Assembly: GCA_036275915.1 (NCBI GenBank)
Contig: DASUCV010000017.1
Coordinates: forward strand, 1 to 64,000
Direction of reading: 5' to 3'
Source of the DNA: Candidatus Polarisedimenticolaceae bacterium
GTDB lineage: Bacteria; Acidobacteriota; Polarisedimenticolia; Polarisedimenticolales; DASRJG01
DNA: 64,000 nt
The notes under the pieces are model-generated. The model searched no databases and was not told the origin of the DNA. It saw only the letters and a program-made list of their open reading frames with translations. Positions 46,238 through 54,361 of the stretch are shown here, piece by piece; position 1 is the stretch's first letter, and every line of letters begins with the position of its first letter. The translations under genes were made by a program, and so were the position numbers.

Positions 46238-47403
46238 CCGCCGACCTTCTTGAACGCGGCGAGCGCGAAGTCGAGATCGTCCTTCGTGTGGGCCGCCGAG
46301 ATCTGGCACCGCACGCGCGCCTCGCCCTGCGGCACGACCGGATAGCCGAAGCCGGTCACGAAGACGCCCGCCTCGAGGAGCAGCTCGCTCGCGCGGATCG
46401 CCTTCGCCGTCTCGCCGAGGATGATCGGGACGATCGGCGTCTCGCCCGGCAGTGGCTTCAGACCCAACGCTTCGACCCCGGAGCGGAAGTAGCGCGCGTT
46501 CTCGTGGAGGCGCGTGATGCGCTCGGGCTGCGACTCGAGCGTGCGGACCGCGGCGAGCGCGCTCGCCGCGACGGTCGGTGGCAGCGCGTTCGAGAAGAGC
46601 TGGGGCCGGGAGCGCTGCACGAGGTAGTCGACGAGCGCTGCCGACCCGGCGGTGAACCCGCCGGCAGCACCCCCGAGCGCCTTCCCGAGCGTCGAAGTGA
46701 CGACGCCGATCTCGCCCAAGAGACCGAAGTGCTCCGCCGTGCCCCGGCCGGTGCGGCCGAGCACCCCGGTGGCGTGGGAATCGTCGACCGCGACGACCGC
46801 GTCGTGGCGCCGCGCCAGCTCGACGATCTCGGGCAGTTTCGCGATGTCGCCCTCCATGCTGAAGACGCCGTCGGTGACGATGAAGCGGGTCCGCGCGGAC
46901 GCCGACGCCTCGAGGAGCGATCTCAGCTCCCCCATGTCCGAGTGCTTGTAGACGCGACGCGCCGCCTTGCACTGCCGGACGCTGTCGATGATGCTCGCGT
47001 GGTTCAGGGCGTCCGAGATGACGACGTCCTGCTCGTCGAGGATCGCCGGCATCAGCCCTTCGTTCGCCGTCCAGCAGGAGACGTACGTGAGCGCGGCCTC
47101 GGTCCCGACGAAGCGGGCGAGCGCCTGCTCCAGCTCGCGATGGATCGTGAACGTGCCGCAGATGAACCGGACCGAGCCGGTGCCCGCCCCGTACCTGGCG
47201 AGCGCCTCCTGCCCCGCCTTCACGACCTCGGGCGCGTCGCAGAGGCCTGCGTAGTTGTTCGACGACAGGATGAGGACGCGGCCGCGCCCCTCCATCGTCG
47301 TCCATGCCGACTGCGGGCTGTCCAGGTAGTTGAGTCGCTTGTAGACCCCGGCCTTGCGGAACCCGTCGAGCTCGCCGGCGAGACGGGTGTCGAGGCCGCT
47401 CAC
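46219..47403 (-). CDS. kbl: Glycine C-acetyltransferase (KBL-type alpha-oxoamine synthase)
   Basis: The 394-residue PLP enzyme begins AGELDGFRKAGVYKRLNYLDSPQ. It has SSNNYAGLCDAPEVVKAG, DDSHATGVLGRTGRG and the PLP lysine in TSTLGKALGGAAGG (about 240). Length and the YAGL motif favour KBL (2-amino-3-ketobutyrate CoA ligase) over BioF. Threonine dehydrogenase, the usual partner, is not adjacent. The GTG start overlaps the YggX-like gene; the longer frame is rejected. Confidence 0.88.
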   Translation of the reverse strand: MSGLDTRLAGELDGFRKAGVYKRLNYLDSPQSAWTTMEGRGRVLILSSNNYAGLCDAPEVVKAGQEALARYGAGTGSVRFICGTFTIHRELEQALARFVGTEAALTYVSCWTANEGLMPAILDEQDVVISDALNHASIIDSVRQCKAARRVYKHSDMGELRSLLEASASARTRFIVTDGVFSMEGDIAKLPEIVELARRHDAVVAVDDSHATGVLGRTGRGTAEHFGLLGEIGVVTSTLGKALGGAAGGFTAGSAALVDYLVQRSRPQLFSNALPPTVAASALAAVRTLESQPERITRLHENARYFRSGVEALGLKPLPGETPIVPIILGETAKAIRASELLLEAGVFVTGFGYPVVPQGEARVRCQISAAHTKDDLDFALAAFKKVGGQLGLI

Positions 47404-47669
47404 GATTGGGTCCCGGGATCCGGCGCGGCAGGCCCGGCGCCGGGAAGGCCGAGGAACGCCGCTGCCTGCTGGAGCAGGAACTCGAAGTGACGCGGATCCA
47501 TCGGATTCAAGCGGTACTCGTTGATGTACTTGACCTGCATCCCGAGCCATTCCTTCCAGCAGGCGGCGCAGACGTTCGCCAGGATCGTCTGCCCCATGGG
47601 ACCGGGAAGGGGCGCCCTCGGAAGACCGGGTGCGTGGTTCTTGCAACGCGAGCACGTGACATCGGCCAT
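47400..47669 (-). CDS. YggX-like Fe(II)-trafficking protein with extra Cys pairs
   Basis: The 89 residues align by eye with YggX: a central ACWKEWLGMQVKYINEYRLNPMDPRHFEFLLQQ equals the WxxW...INE..LN region. Unlike enteric YggX, it has CSRC near the N-terminus and CAAC in the middle, which could form a four-Cys zinc or iron site. YggX protects Fe-S proteins from oxidation; here it is coupled to kbl by a 4-base overlap. Confidence 0.78.
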   Translation of the reverse strand: MADVTCSRCKNHAPGLPRAPLPGPMGQTILANVCAACWKEWLGMQVKYINEYRLNPMDPRHFEFLLQQAAAFLGLPGAGPAAPDPGTQS

Positions 47670-47733
47670 GAGCGCTCTCCGGTGGCGAACTACGTTAGCA
47701 GGCCACGCTAGGATAGCGGCGGGAGAACCGATC

Positions 47734-48012
47734 ATGGCGAACGAGAGCGAGATTCACATCAAGATCCCCGAGGACGTGCTGCGCGGCGTCTACGCGAACC
47801 AGATGGTCGTGCGTCACAGCCGCGAGGAGTTCGTGATCGACTTCGTCAACGTGTGCCCGCCCGAAGGGGTCGTGAACGCGCGCGTGATCGTGAGCCCCAG
47901 TCATCTCAAGAGGATGATCGCCGCCCTCGCCGAGAACCTCGGCCGCTACGAGGCGCGCTTCGGGACCTTGACGACGTCCGACGAGCCGCCGAGCCCCAAG
48001 TTCCAGAACTGA
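47734..48012 (+). CDS. DUF3467 family protein
   Basis: The 92-residue protein shows the DUF3467 pattern: EIHIKIPEDVLRGVYANQMVVRHSREEFVIDFVNVCPPEGVVNARVIVSPSHLKRMIAALAENLGRYE. Function is unknown; the domain occurs in bacteria and archaea as a small stand-alone protein. GGGAGAA precedes the ATG. It is divergent from the YggX-like gene. Confidence 0.88.
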   Translation: MANESEIHIKIPEDVLRGVYANQMVVRHSREEFVIDFVNVCPPEGVVNARVIVSPSHLKRMIAALAENLGRYEARFGTLTTSDEPPSPKFQN

Positions 48013-48013
48013 G

Positions 48014-48517
48014 CTAGGTCGTCCGCCGGAGCTCGCGGACGACGTGCCCGATCTCCGGGAGCACGAGACGGCTCAGGCCCAGAGCGACCGCGCGCGGCGA
48101 GCCCGGGAGCACGAAGACCGGCGTGCCGTTCACGATCCCCGCGCACGCGCGGCTCATCATCGCGGCGCTCCCGACTTCGTGGAACGAGAGCATGCGGAAC
48201 AGCTCGCCGAACCCGTCGATCGTCCTCTCGAAGAGTCCTGCGACCGCCTCGACCGTCCTGTCGCGTCCGGAGAACCCGGTGCCCCCGCTCGACACCACCG
48301 CATCGCAGCCCGGATCGGACGACCACGAGGCGATCGTCCGCCGGACGTCGTCCGGTTCGTCGCGGACGATCGCCGTGGCGTAGACCCGATGCCCGGCTCC
48401 CGCGACGAGGTCACGCATCGCCGCTCCGGACACGTCGTCCGCCGCGGTGCGCGTATCGCTGACGGTGAGGAGGCCGAACGCGAGCGAGCCCTCGGCCCGA
48501 TGCACGTGGTGGGTCAT
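48014..48517 (-). CDS. moaB: MoaB/MogA-type molybdopterin biosynthesis protein
   Basis: The 167 residues form the MogA/MoaB fold: FGLLTVSDTRTAADDVSG, VVSSGGTGFSGRDRTVEAV and FVLPGSPRAVALGL. These adenylate molybdopterin before metal insertion. No other molybdenum genes are in the window. The ATG overlaps the dxs stop. Confidence 0.9.
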   Translation of the reverse strand: MTHHVHRAEGSLAFGLLTVSDTRTAADDVSGAAMRDLVAGAGHRVYATAIVRDEPDDVRRTIASWSSDPGCDAVVSSGGTGFSGRDRTVEAVAGLFERTIDGFGELFRMLSFHEVGSAAMMSRACAGIVNGTPVFVLPGSPRAVALGLSRLVLPEIGHVVRELRRTT

Positions 48518-50463
48518 CGCGCGAGCGCGGCCCTCACGCGGCTCGCGATTCCCTCCGCGTCGAGACCGACCTCGGCGAGCAGTTCGCCGCGCGATCCGTG
48601 CGTCACGAAAGCGTCCGGCAGGCCGAGCGCGAGGATCGGCCCGAGCGCGCCTCCGTCCTCGAGAAGGGCCTCGGTGACGGCGTCGGCGAACCCGCCGCGG
48701 ACGCTGTTCTCTTCGATCGTGACGAGGAGCGGCGACGACGCGCGGAAGCTGCGGAGGAGCGCACGGTCGACCGGCTTCACGAAGCGGCAGTTGACGAGGC
48801 CGGCGTCGATGCCGGCGACGGCGAGCGCCTCCCGGGCCGCCTTCGCGGTCTCGACCATGGCGCCGACGGCGAGGAGGCTGAGGTCGCGCCCTTCGGCGAG
48901 GACCTCCCACGAGCCGACCGTCAGAACGCGGGGGGCGCGGTCCGGCTCGAAGCCGGCCGGCACCGTGTCCCGCGGATAGCGGATCGCGAACGGTCCGGCC
49001 TCTTGGGACAGGCCCGTCCACAGCAGATCGCGCAGCTCGTTCCCGTCGCGCGGTGCGGCGACGACGAGCCCGGGGACGCAACGGAGGTAGCTCAGATCGA
49101 GGACGCCGTGATGCGTCGGGCCATCCGCGCCGACGAGGCCGGCGCGGTCGATCGCGAAGACGACCGGCACGTGCTGGAGCGCGACGTCGTGGACGATCTG
49201 ATCGAACGCGCGCTGGAGGAACGTCGAGTAGATCGTGACGACCGGCCGGGCGCCCTCGCAGCCGAGACCGGCCGCGAAGCACACGCCGTGCGCCTCGGCG
49301 ATGCCGACGTCGTAGAAGCGGTCGGGGAACCGCTCTTGGAACGCGCTCAAGCCGGTCCCGGTCGGCATCGCCGCGGTGATCGCGACCATGCGCGGAAAGG
49401 CGGCGGCGGCTTCGAGCATCGCCTTGCCGAAGACCGCGGTGTAGCCGGGCGAGGAACCTGCCCCGGCGGCGATCGCCTTACCGGTGACCTTGTCGAACGG
49501 TGAGACGCCGTGAAACCCCTCGTGGTCCGCTTCGGCGACCGGGAGTCCCTTCCCCTTCCGCGTCATGACGTGGAGCAGGACCGGGCCGCGCCGGTCGAGC
49601 ACCTTCGGCAAGAGGTCGAGGAGCGCCGGGAGATCGTGACCGTCCACCGGCCCGATGTAGTTGAAGCCGAGCGCTTCGAACAGCCCGCCGGGCACGATCG
49701 CGGTCTTGATCGCCGATTCGAGGCGGGTGGCGAGATCCTTCGCACGCCCTCCGACGCGTGGGAGCTTCGAGACGGCGGCGAGACCGTCGTGGCGCCACTT
49801 CCGGAGGCGGGGATTCATCTGGATGCCGGTCAGATAGTGCGCCAGCGCGCCGACGTTCGGCGAGATCGACATCCCGTTGTCGTTCAAGACCACGAGGAGG
49901 TCGCGCCCCGAATGGCCGGCATTGTTGAGCGCCTCGTAGGCGAGGCCGCCGGTCATGGCGCCGTCGCCCATGACCGCGACGACCTTCCGCGTCTCCTTCG
50001 CGAGGTCGCGCGCGGCGGCGACGCCGAGCGCGGCGGAGATCGCCGTCGACGCGTGTCCCGCGCCGAAGGTGTCGAACGGGCTCTCCTCACGCTTGAGGAA
50101 CCCCGAGATTCCGCCGTACTGCCGGATGCTCCAGAGCGCGTCCTTGCGCCCCGTCAACACCTTGTAGACGTAGGCCTGATGACCCGTATCCCAGACGATC
50201 CGGTCCCGTGGAAGATCGAGGACGCGCGCGAGCGCGACGGTCAGCTCGACAACGCCGAGGCTCGCGCCGAGATGCCCGCCCTTCTGCGAGACGACGTCGA
50301 TGATGTAGTCGCGGATCTCACCGCAGAGCCGCTCGAGATCGGAGGGGGAGAGCGTGCGGAGATCGGCCGGGGCGCGAACGCGATCGAGCACGGACCCGCG
50401 AGACTCGGCCCGGGATTCCCTCCCGGCGAGATCGTCGAACCCGTCGCGAATCACATCGTCCAT
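48514..50463 (-). CDS. dxs: 1-deoxy-D-xylulose-5-phosphate synthase
   Basis: The 649-residue TPP enzyme commits pyruvate and glyceraldehyde-3-phosphate to the MEP isoprenoid pathway. It has VWDTGHQAYVYKVLTGR, the TPP motif GDGAMTGGLAYEALNNAGH, GLPVAEADHEGFHGV and the transketolase-like centre DRAGLVGADGPTHHGVLDLSYLR. Length is slightly above usual because of about 25 extra N-terminal residues. Confidence 0.96.
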   Translation of the reverse strand: MDDVIRDGFDDLAGRESRAESRGSVLDRVRAPADLRTLSPSDLERLCGEIRDYIIDVVSQKGGHLGASLGVVELTVALARVLDLPRDRIVWDTGHQAYVYKVLTGRKDALWSIRQYGGISGFLKREESPFDTFGAGHASTAISAALGVAAARDLAKETRKVVAVMGDGAMTGGLAYEALNNAGHSGRDLLVVLNDNGMSISPNVGALAHYLTGIQMNPRLRKWRHDGLAAVSKLPRVGGRAKDLATRLESAIKTAIVPGGLFEALGFNYIGPVDGHDLPALLDLLPKVLDRRGPVLLHVMTRKGKGLPVAEADHEGFHGVSPFDKVTGKAIAAGAGSSPGYTAVFGKAMLEAAAAFPRMVAITAAMPTGTGLSAFQERFPDRFYDVGIAEAHGVCFAAGLGCEGARPVVTIYSTFLQRAFDQIVHDVALQHVPVVFAIDRAGLVGADGPTHHGVLDLSYLRCVPGLVVAAPRDGNELRDLLWTGLSQEAGPFAIRYPRDTVPAGFEPDRAPRVLTVGSWEVLAEGRDLSLLAVGAMVETAKAAREALAVAGIDAGLVNCRFVKPVDRALLRSFRASSPLLVTIEENSVRGGFADAVTEALLEDGGALGPILALGLPDAFVTHGSRGELLAEVGLDAEGIASRVRAALAR

Positions 50464-50469
50464 GCCGGG

Positions 50470-51030
50470 CTACTTTACAGCGCTTCCCGTCACGAGACTC
50501 CGGAGCACGGCGTCCACGCGCGCGTGGAGCGTGGCGAGGTCGTCGTCGTTGACGACGACGTGGTCCGCGAGGGCGAACGTCGCCCGGAGCTGCTGGCCCG
50601 CGGGGTTCGCGCTGTTCTCCTGCTGCTCACGGAGAACGAACTCGTCGAAGGTCGCGGGATCGCCGGGACGGGCGCGCCGCCGTGAGCGCTCGAATCGAAC
50701 ACGATCGGGTGCCGTGACGCCGAGGAGCGTGAAGCCGGGAACGCGGCGGAGCGCTTCGACCTCCCCCGGGTTCCGGATCGAGTCGACCACGTCCTTGCCG
50801 GCGAGCCGCGGGACGAGCCGCTCCGCGAGAACGGCCGCGCCGCCCTGCTCGCGAAGCATCGTGCCGATCCGGATCAGATGCTCGCGCTCCGGCGGGAGGC
50901 CTCGCGCCGCGGCTTCCTCACGCACGATGTCCGAGAGGGAGTGGGCGGCGAAGCCCAGCGACTCGAGGTAGGCGGACACCTCGCCTTTGCCCGCCGCGTT
51001 GGGGCCTGTGATCCCGAGAACGGAGATCAT
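50470..51030 (-). CDS. P-loop nucleoside/dephospho-CoA kinase-like protein
   Basis: The 186-residue protein has a Walker A GITGPNAAGKGE at residue 7, an SLSDIVREEA segment and a DSIRNPGEVEAL motif. The fold is that of small-molecule kinases (adenylate or dephospho-CoA kinase relatives). The P-loop carries Asn-Ala-Ala instead of the usual SGKS residues, so it belongs to a distinct subgroup. True CoaE motifs are not obvious. It lies 6 bases upstream of dxs. Confidence 0.7.
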   Translation of the reverse strand: MISVLGITGPNAAGKGEVSAYLESLGFAAHSLSDIVREEAAARGLPPEREHLIRIGTMLREQGGAAVLAERLVPRLAGKDVVDSIRNPGEVEALRRVPGFTLLGVTAPDRVRFERSRRRARPGDPATFDEFVLREQQENSANPAGQQLRATFALADHVVVNDDDLATLHARVDAVLRSLVTGSAVK

Positions 51031-51033
51031 CGA

Positions 51034-51759
51034 TCAGCGATTCGGAGGATCCTGCGAGGGCGGAGGCTCGTTGCCGCCGTCGTCGTTCGCGGGCGGCTCC
51101 GGCGGCGCACCGGCTTCTCCGGCGTTCGGAGGCGTCGGCGGGGGCGGGGCGTTCTGCTGTGCCGGCGGCGGCGTCGTGCGCGGCGACATCTGCGGGGCGT
51201 TCTTCCCGACGGGCCCGTGACCGCTCGGCGGATCGATCGTCGCGACGCCGCCCGGAGGGAGCGGGCGCATCGGATCGAGGTGCGGCCGCGCGACGATCGA
51301 CATGTCGTCGTGCGGATTGCTTCGCACCGAGCTGATGCCCGTGCCGTAATTGTCGTTGGTCGGATAGCCGTCGGCCGCCTCGCCGAGCCTCATCCCCGCC
51401 TGGCCAGGCGCCAGCTGCTTCTGGACGCGGCCGGACGCGAACGGGCTCTGGGTCGCCGAGCTCGAGGGAGCACCCGAGCCGCCGCCCGCGATCGCTTGAT
51501 TCGCGGGATAGTAGGTCGGGTTCCTGAAGACGTCCTGACCGGCGCTGACGATCTTGTTGACCATCGACAGCGGGAACGAGATCGTGTTGTTGTTGCCGAG
51601 ATCCAGCTTCACCATGTCCTTCGTGACGACGTGGGATTGGACCGGCATCTCGGCGCCGTTGGTGAACTGAACGATCTCGTCGGCGCGGATCGTCGTGACT
51701 CCGATCAGGCCGAGGCCGAGGGCGAAGACGGACAAGCCAGCGATCTTCGTGTTACGCAC
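51034..51759 (-). CDS. Secreted Pro-rich hypothetical protein
   Basis: The 241-residue exported protein starts at a GTG with GGGAGGA 4 bases upstream. It has a signal peptide (IAGLSVFALGLGLIGVTTIRA) and a short beta segment (IVQFTNGAEMPVQSHVVTKDMVKLDLGNNNTISFPLSMVNKI). A Gly/Ser/Pro-rich disordered region with PPPPTPP makes up the rest. No family is recognised. It may be a cell-surface or periplasmic spacer. The gene has a promoter with an overlapping palindrome. Confidence 0.7.
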   Translation of the reverse strand: MRNTKIAGLSVFALGLGLIGVTTIRADEIVQFTNGAEMPVQSHVVTKDMVKLDLGNNNTISFPLSMVNKIVSAGQDVFRNPTYYPANQAIAGGGSGAPSSSATQSPFASGRVQKQLAPGQAGMRLGEAADGYPTNDNYGTGISSVRSNPHDDMSIVARPHLDPMRPLPPGGVATIDPPSGHGPVGKNAPQMSPRTTPPPAQQNAPPPPTPPNAGEAGAPPEPPANDDGGNEPPPSQDPPNR

Positions 51760-51786
51760 CCGATCCTCCCGCCGCGACAGCATGCG

Positions 51787-51801
51787 ACTGAGGTCCTCAG
51801 T
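51787..51801. promoter_or_regulatory. 15-bp palindrome at the -10 of the Pro-rich gene
   Basis: ACTGAGG-T-CCTCAGT is a perfect 7-1-7 palindrome that overlaps the -10 box. The position suits a repressor. Confidence 0.5.
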
Positions 51802-51827
51802 TTACCGTGAGGGAGGGGGGCGGACAA
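51799..51827 (-). promoter_or_regulatory. Promoter of the Pro-rich protein gene
   Basis: TTGTCC (51827-51822), 17 bases and TAAACT (51804-51799), 40 bases upstream of the GTG. Confidence 0.5.
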
Positions 51828-51876
51828 CCACTGCGCCGGCCGCGGTGCGGATCGGGAAGCCGCGCCCGAAGGGGGT

Positions 51877-51905
51877 TTGCGCGCCGTTCCGCGCCGCCCT
51901 ATCAT
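51877..51905 (+). promoter_or_regulatory. Promoter very close to the DsbD-N-like gene start
   Basis: TTGCGC (51877-51882), 17 bases and TATCAT (51900-51905). The ATG at 51914 is only 8 bases after the -10, so the mRNA would be leaderless or nearly so. Confidence 0.45.
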
Positions 51906-51913
51906 GCCGGGCC

Positions 51914-52399
51914 ATGCTGAAGCACCCCACCGTTCCCGTCTTTTTTCTCGGACTCGCTCTGGCGCTCGCCCCAGGCTCCCCCGCCCCCCGTGCCGCCGAA
52001 GAGGCGGACGGGCCGCCCGTCAAGATCGCGGTCAGCGTCAGCCCCACCGCCGTCACCGCGGGCGGTGACGCGAAGGCGACTTTCCAGCTCACCCCGAACC
52101 CGGGGATCAAGCTCAACAAGTACCCGAAGATCAAGATCCGGATCCCGGAGTCGGCGGGCCTCGTCTCCGCGGCGGAAGCCTCCATCGGGAACCCGGCACC
52201 ACCTGCGGCCGACAACCTCGACGCGAACTACTACCACGGCGCCGTCGATCCTCTCGCCGTCACGGTGCACCTCGATGCGGCCGCAGCGAAGGGAAAGCAC
52301 GACCTGCAGGGAGAGCTGCGCTACTTCTACTGCGTCGCCGCGTCGGGCTACTGCGCGCCGGCGAAGGTCGCGGTGACGATCCCGGTCACGGTCCGCTGA
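51914..52399 (+). CDS. Secreted DsbD N-terminal-like (disulfide corrector) domain
   Basis: The 161 residues are a signal peptide (VPFFLGLALALAPGSPAPRA) and one immunoglobulin-like domain. Its end, LRYFYCVAASGYCAPAKVAVTIPV, matches the Cys-bearing strand pair of the DsbD periplasmic domain (CxxxxxxC). It has no transmembrane or thioredoxin part, so it is a stand-alone redox-partner module. It is convergent with the GHMP kinase gene (14-base overlap). Confidence 0.72.
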   Translation: MLKHPTVPVFFLGLALALAPGSPAPRAAEEADGPPVKIAVSVSPTAVTAGGDAKATFQLTPNPGIKLNKYPKIKIRIPESAGLVSAAEASIGNPAPPAADNLDANYYHGAVDPLAVTVHLDAAAAKGKHDLQGELRYFYCVAASGYCAPAKVAVTIPVTVR

Positions 52400-53393
52400 C
52401 GGTCAGCCCCCGGGCCGACGCCCTCACGCTCAGGATCGTCGCACCGGTCGCGGCGATGGCGCGGGCGACCTTCGCCTCGGTCCCCTCGGCCGCGACGGCC
52501 ACCATGCATCCGCCGCCTCCGGCGCCGCACACCTTCGCACCGATCGCGCCCGCCCGCCGCGCCGCGCGGTCGGCCGCGCGGAGGAGGGGGGTCGCCACCG
52601 AGGGCGCCAGGCTGTAACGGAGGCGCCCTTCCTCCCCGAGCCGACGTCCGGCCGCGTCGACGTCCCCGGCGCGGAGCGCCTCGGCCATCGAGCGCGCGAT
52701 CGTCGCGATCGCCTCCATCCGCCGCACCGTCGCGGCCTCGCGCTCGACGTAGCGCCGGAACATGTCCCAGTTGCTCACCCCGGAGCCGCGGGGCTGTCCG
52801 GTGTACGCGAGCACCAGACGCGACTCGAGCGCGCGCACGCCGGGGAGCGCCTCGCGCGAGACGCCGTCCGCCCGGTGGTGGTAGGCGGCCAGCCCGCCCC
52901 AGATCGCGGCGAGATAGTCCTGGCGTCCGGTCGGGACGCGGATCTCGCGCGTCTCGAGGTTCATGACACGCTCGAGGAGCGCCGCGCGGCCGAGCCTTTC
53001 ACCCGTCGCCGCCGCGAGCGCCGCCCCCACCGCGATGCCCAGCGTCGACGAGCCGCCGAGACCGGCTCCGGCGGGAGCCTCCGCCCGGCAGGTCAACGTG
53101 AGCGCGGTCTCAGGCGCGAACGCGTCGACGAGACGGAAGAGCCACGAGAGCGGGCCGCGGAACGCGGCCGGGCCGAGCGGGAGCGACCGCACCTCGCGGC
53201 GCTTCCTGTCGGCGCTCACGATCTCGACAGACCGGTCGCGGCGTGGAGCGACGGCGGCATGCGCGCGCAGGGCGATCGCGACGTTGACCGTGACGGCGTC
53301 CTCGACCATCTGGGAGATCGGCCAGATGTCGAGCGTTCCACCGGCGAGATCGATGCGCGTCGGCGCGGACGCGGTGCTGGCCCGGAGCTTCAT
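52386..53393 (-). CDS. GHMP-superfamily sugar/heptose kinase
   Basis: The 335-residue protein has the three GHMP motifs: ARIDLAGG-like PTRIDLAGGTLDIWPI at the N-terminus, the ATP loop PAGAGLGGSSTLGIA and KVCGAGGGGCMVAVA near the end. The start with TLDIWP suggests a sugar-1- or sugar-7-phosphate substrate, as in HddA/FGGY-linked relatives, but the substrate is not determined. A second ATG at 53408 is possible. Confidence 0.83.
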   Translation of the reverse strand: MKLRASTASAPTRIDLAGGTLDIWPISQMVEDAVTVNVAIALRAHAAVAPRRDRSVEIVSADRKRREVRSLPLGPAAFRGPLSWLFRLVDAFAPETALTLTCRAEAPAGAGLGGSSTLGIAVGAALAAATGERLGRAALLERVMNLETREIRVPTGRQDYLAAIWGGLAAYHHRADGVSREALPGVRALESRLVLAYTGQPRGSGVSNWDMFRRYVEREAATVRRMEAIATIARSMAEALRAGDVDAAGRRLGEEGRLRYSLAPSVATPLLRAADRAARRAGAIGAKVCGAGGGGCMVAVAAEGTEAKVARAIAATGATILSVRASARGLTVSGP

Positions 53394-53428
53394 GGCGAGG
53401 CCGCGCATCCTACACCGGACCGGGCTCC

Positions 53429-53434
53429 TATAAT
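53429..53434 (+). promoter_or_regulatory. TATAAT just before the mini-cytochrome gene
   Basis: A perfect TATAAT ends 9 bases before the GTG start at 53444. No good -35 is present. It would make a leaderless transcript. Confidence 0.4.
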
Positions 53435-53443
53435 CCACGCCGC

Positions 53444-53674
53444 GTGAGACCGACCCAGAAGCTCCTGTTGGCGCTCCTCGCCGCCGCCGCTGCCGCCGTC
53501 GTCTGGCTGACGCTCCGCAGCCGCCAGCCGCCGCTCCTTCCCGCCGACGCGACCCACGCGACCTGGGAGAGCGCGGCGGCGTGCGATGCGTGCCACGGTC
53601 CGTCGGCCGCGGTGCCGCGGTCGGCAAAGCACCCCCTCGGCTTCGACTGCCTGCGCTGCCACGGATCGCGCTAG
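53444..53674 (+). CDS. Tiny membrane-anchored diheme c-type cytochrome-like protein
   Basis: The 76-residue protein has a signal anchor (LLLALLAAAAAAVVWLTL) and two heme-attachment motifs, CDACH and CLRCH, 20 residues apart. Between them lies PRSAKHPLGFD, with a His that could be a distal ligand. It resembles the first part of multiheme cytochromes or NapC/NrfH-like anchors but is complete. It overlaps the convergent NUDIX gene by 4 bases. Confidence 0.72.
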   Translation: MRPTQKLLLALLAAAAAAVVWLTLRSRQPPLLPADATHATWESAAACDACHGPSAAVPRSAKHPLGFDCLRCHGSR

Positions 53675-54315
53675 GCCCGCTCCCACGGATCGACCGGCGT
53701 TCCGAGGACGGCGAGCAGCTCGGCGACCACCATCGCGGTCGCACCCCAGAGCTTCTCGCCGTCGATCTCGAAGTACGGGATGTCGATGCGCGTGCCGTCG
53801 CGGTCGACCGTCTCATGCTTCAAGAGCGCCCCGCCGGCGAGAGCCTCCACCTCGATCTCGACGATCCGCCGCACCTCGCGCTCGCACGGGCGGACGAGAG
53901 GAGGCCGCGCGGCGGTCGCCGTGACCGGATGGAGCACGTAACCGCTGACCGGGATGTGCAGCGCGGTGAGGTGGAGCCGCGGCTCGGCGACTCCGGGCGC
54001 GAGGCCGATCTCCTCCGCCGCCTCTCGAAGCGCCGCATCCTCGACCGTCTCCTTGGGCTCGATCGCGCCACCCGGAAACGCCACCTGTCCACCGTGCCGT
54101 GCCAGATGCGTGCCGCGCACCGTGAGCAGCAGGACCGACCGCCCATCGCGCGGGTAGAGCAGCACCAGCGCCGCCGCAGGGCGCGCCGAAGAGGGAACGT
54201 GTCCGGGGATCCAGAGCCGCCGCGGGCGCGGCGCCATCGCCGCCTGAGCGTCCGAGCCGGGAAGCGGCCGGCCGCGGGCGGCGTCCAGGACCGCATCGAG
54301 CCGGTCGAAACGCAT
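53671..54315 (-). CDS. NUDIX hydrolase, CoA pyrophosphatase type
   Basis: The 214-residue protein has the complete NUDIX box (GGAIEPKETVEDAALREAAEEIGL) preceded by GGQVAFPGG, the CoA-pyrophosphatase (NudL) signature. It hydrolyses CoA or ADP-ribose-like dinucleotides. The ATG at 54315 is chosen; the frame continues upstream without homology. Confidence 0.9.
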   Translation of the reverse strand: MRFDRLDAVLDAARGRPLPGSDAQAAMAPRPRRLWIPGHVPSSARPAAALVLLYPRDGRSVLLLTVRGTHLARHGGQVAFPGGAIEPKETVEDAALREAAEEIGLAPGVAEPRLHLTALHIPVSGYVLHPVTATAARPPLVRPCEREVRRIVEIEVEALAGGALLKHETVDRDGTRIDIPYFEIDGEKLWGATAMVVAELLAVLGTPVDPWERA

Positions 54316-54361
54316 CGAAGCACGATAGCGAACCGCTGCGAGTTGCGGTAGAACCCTGGCG

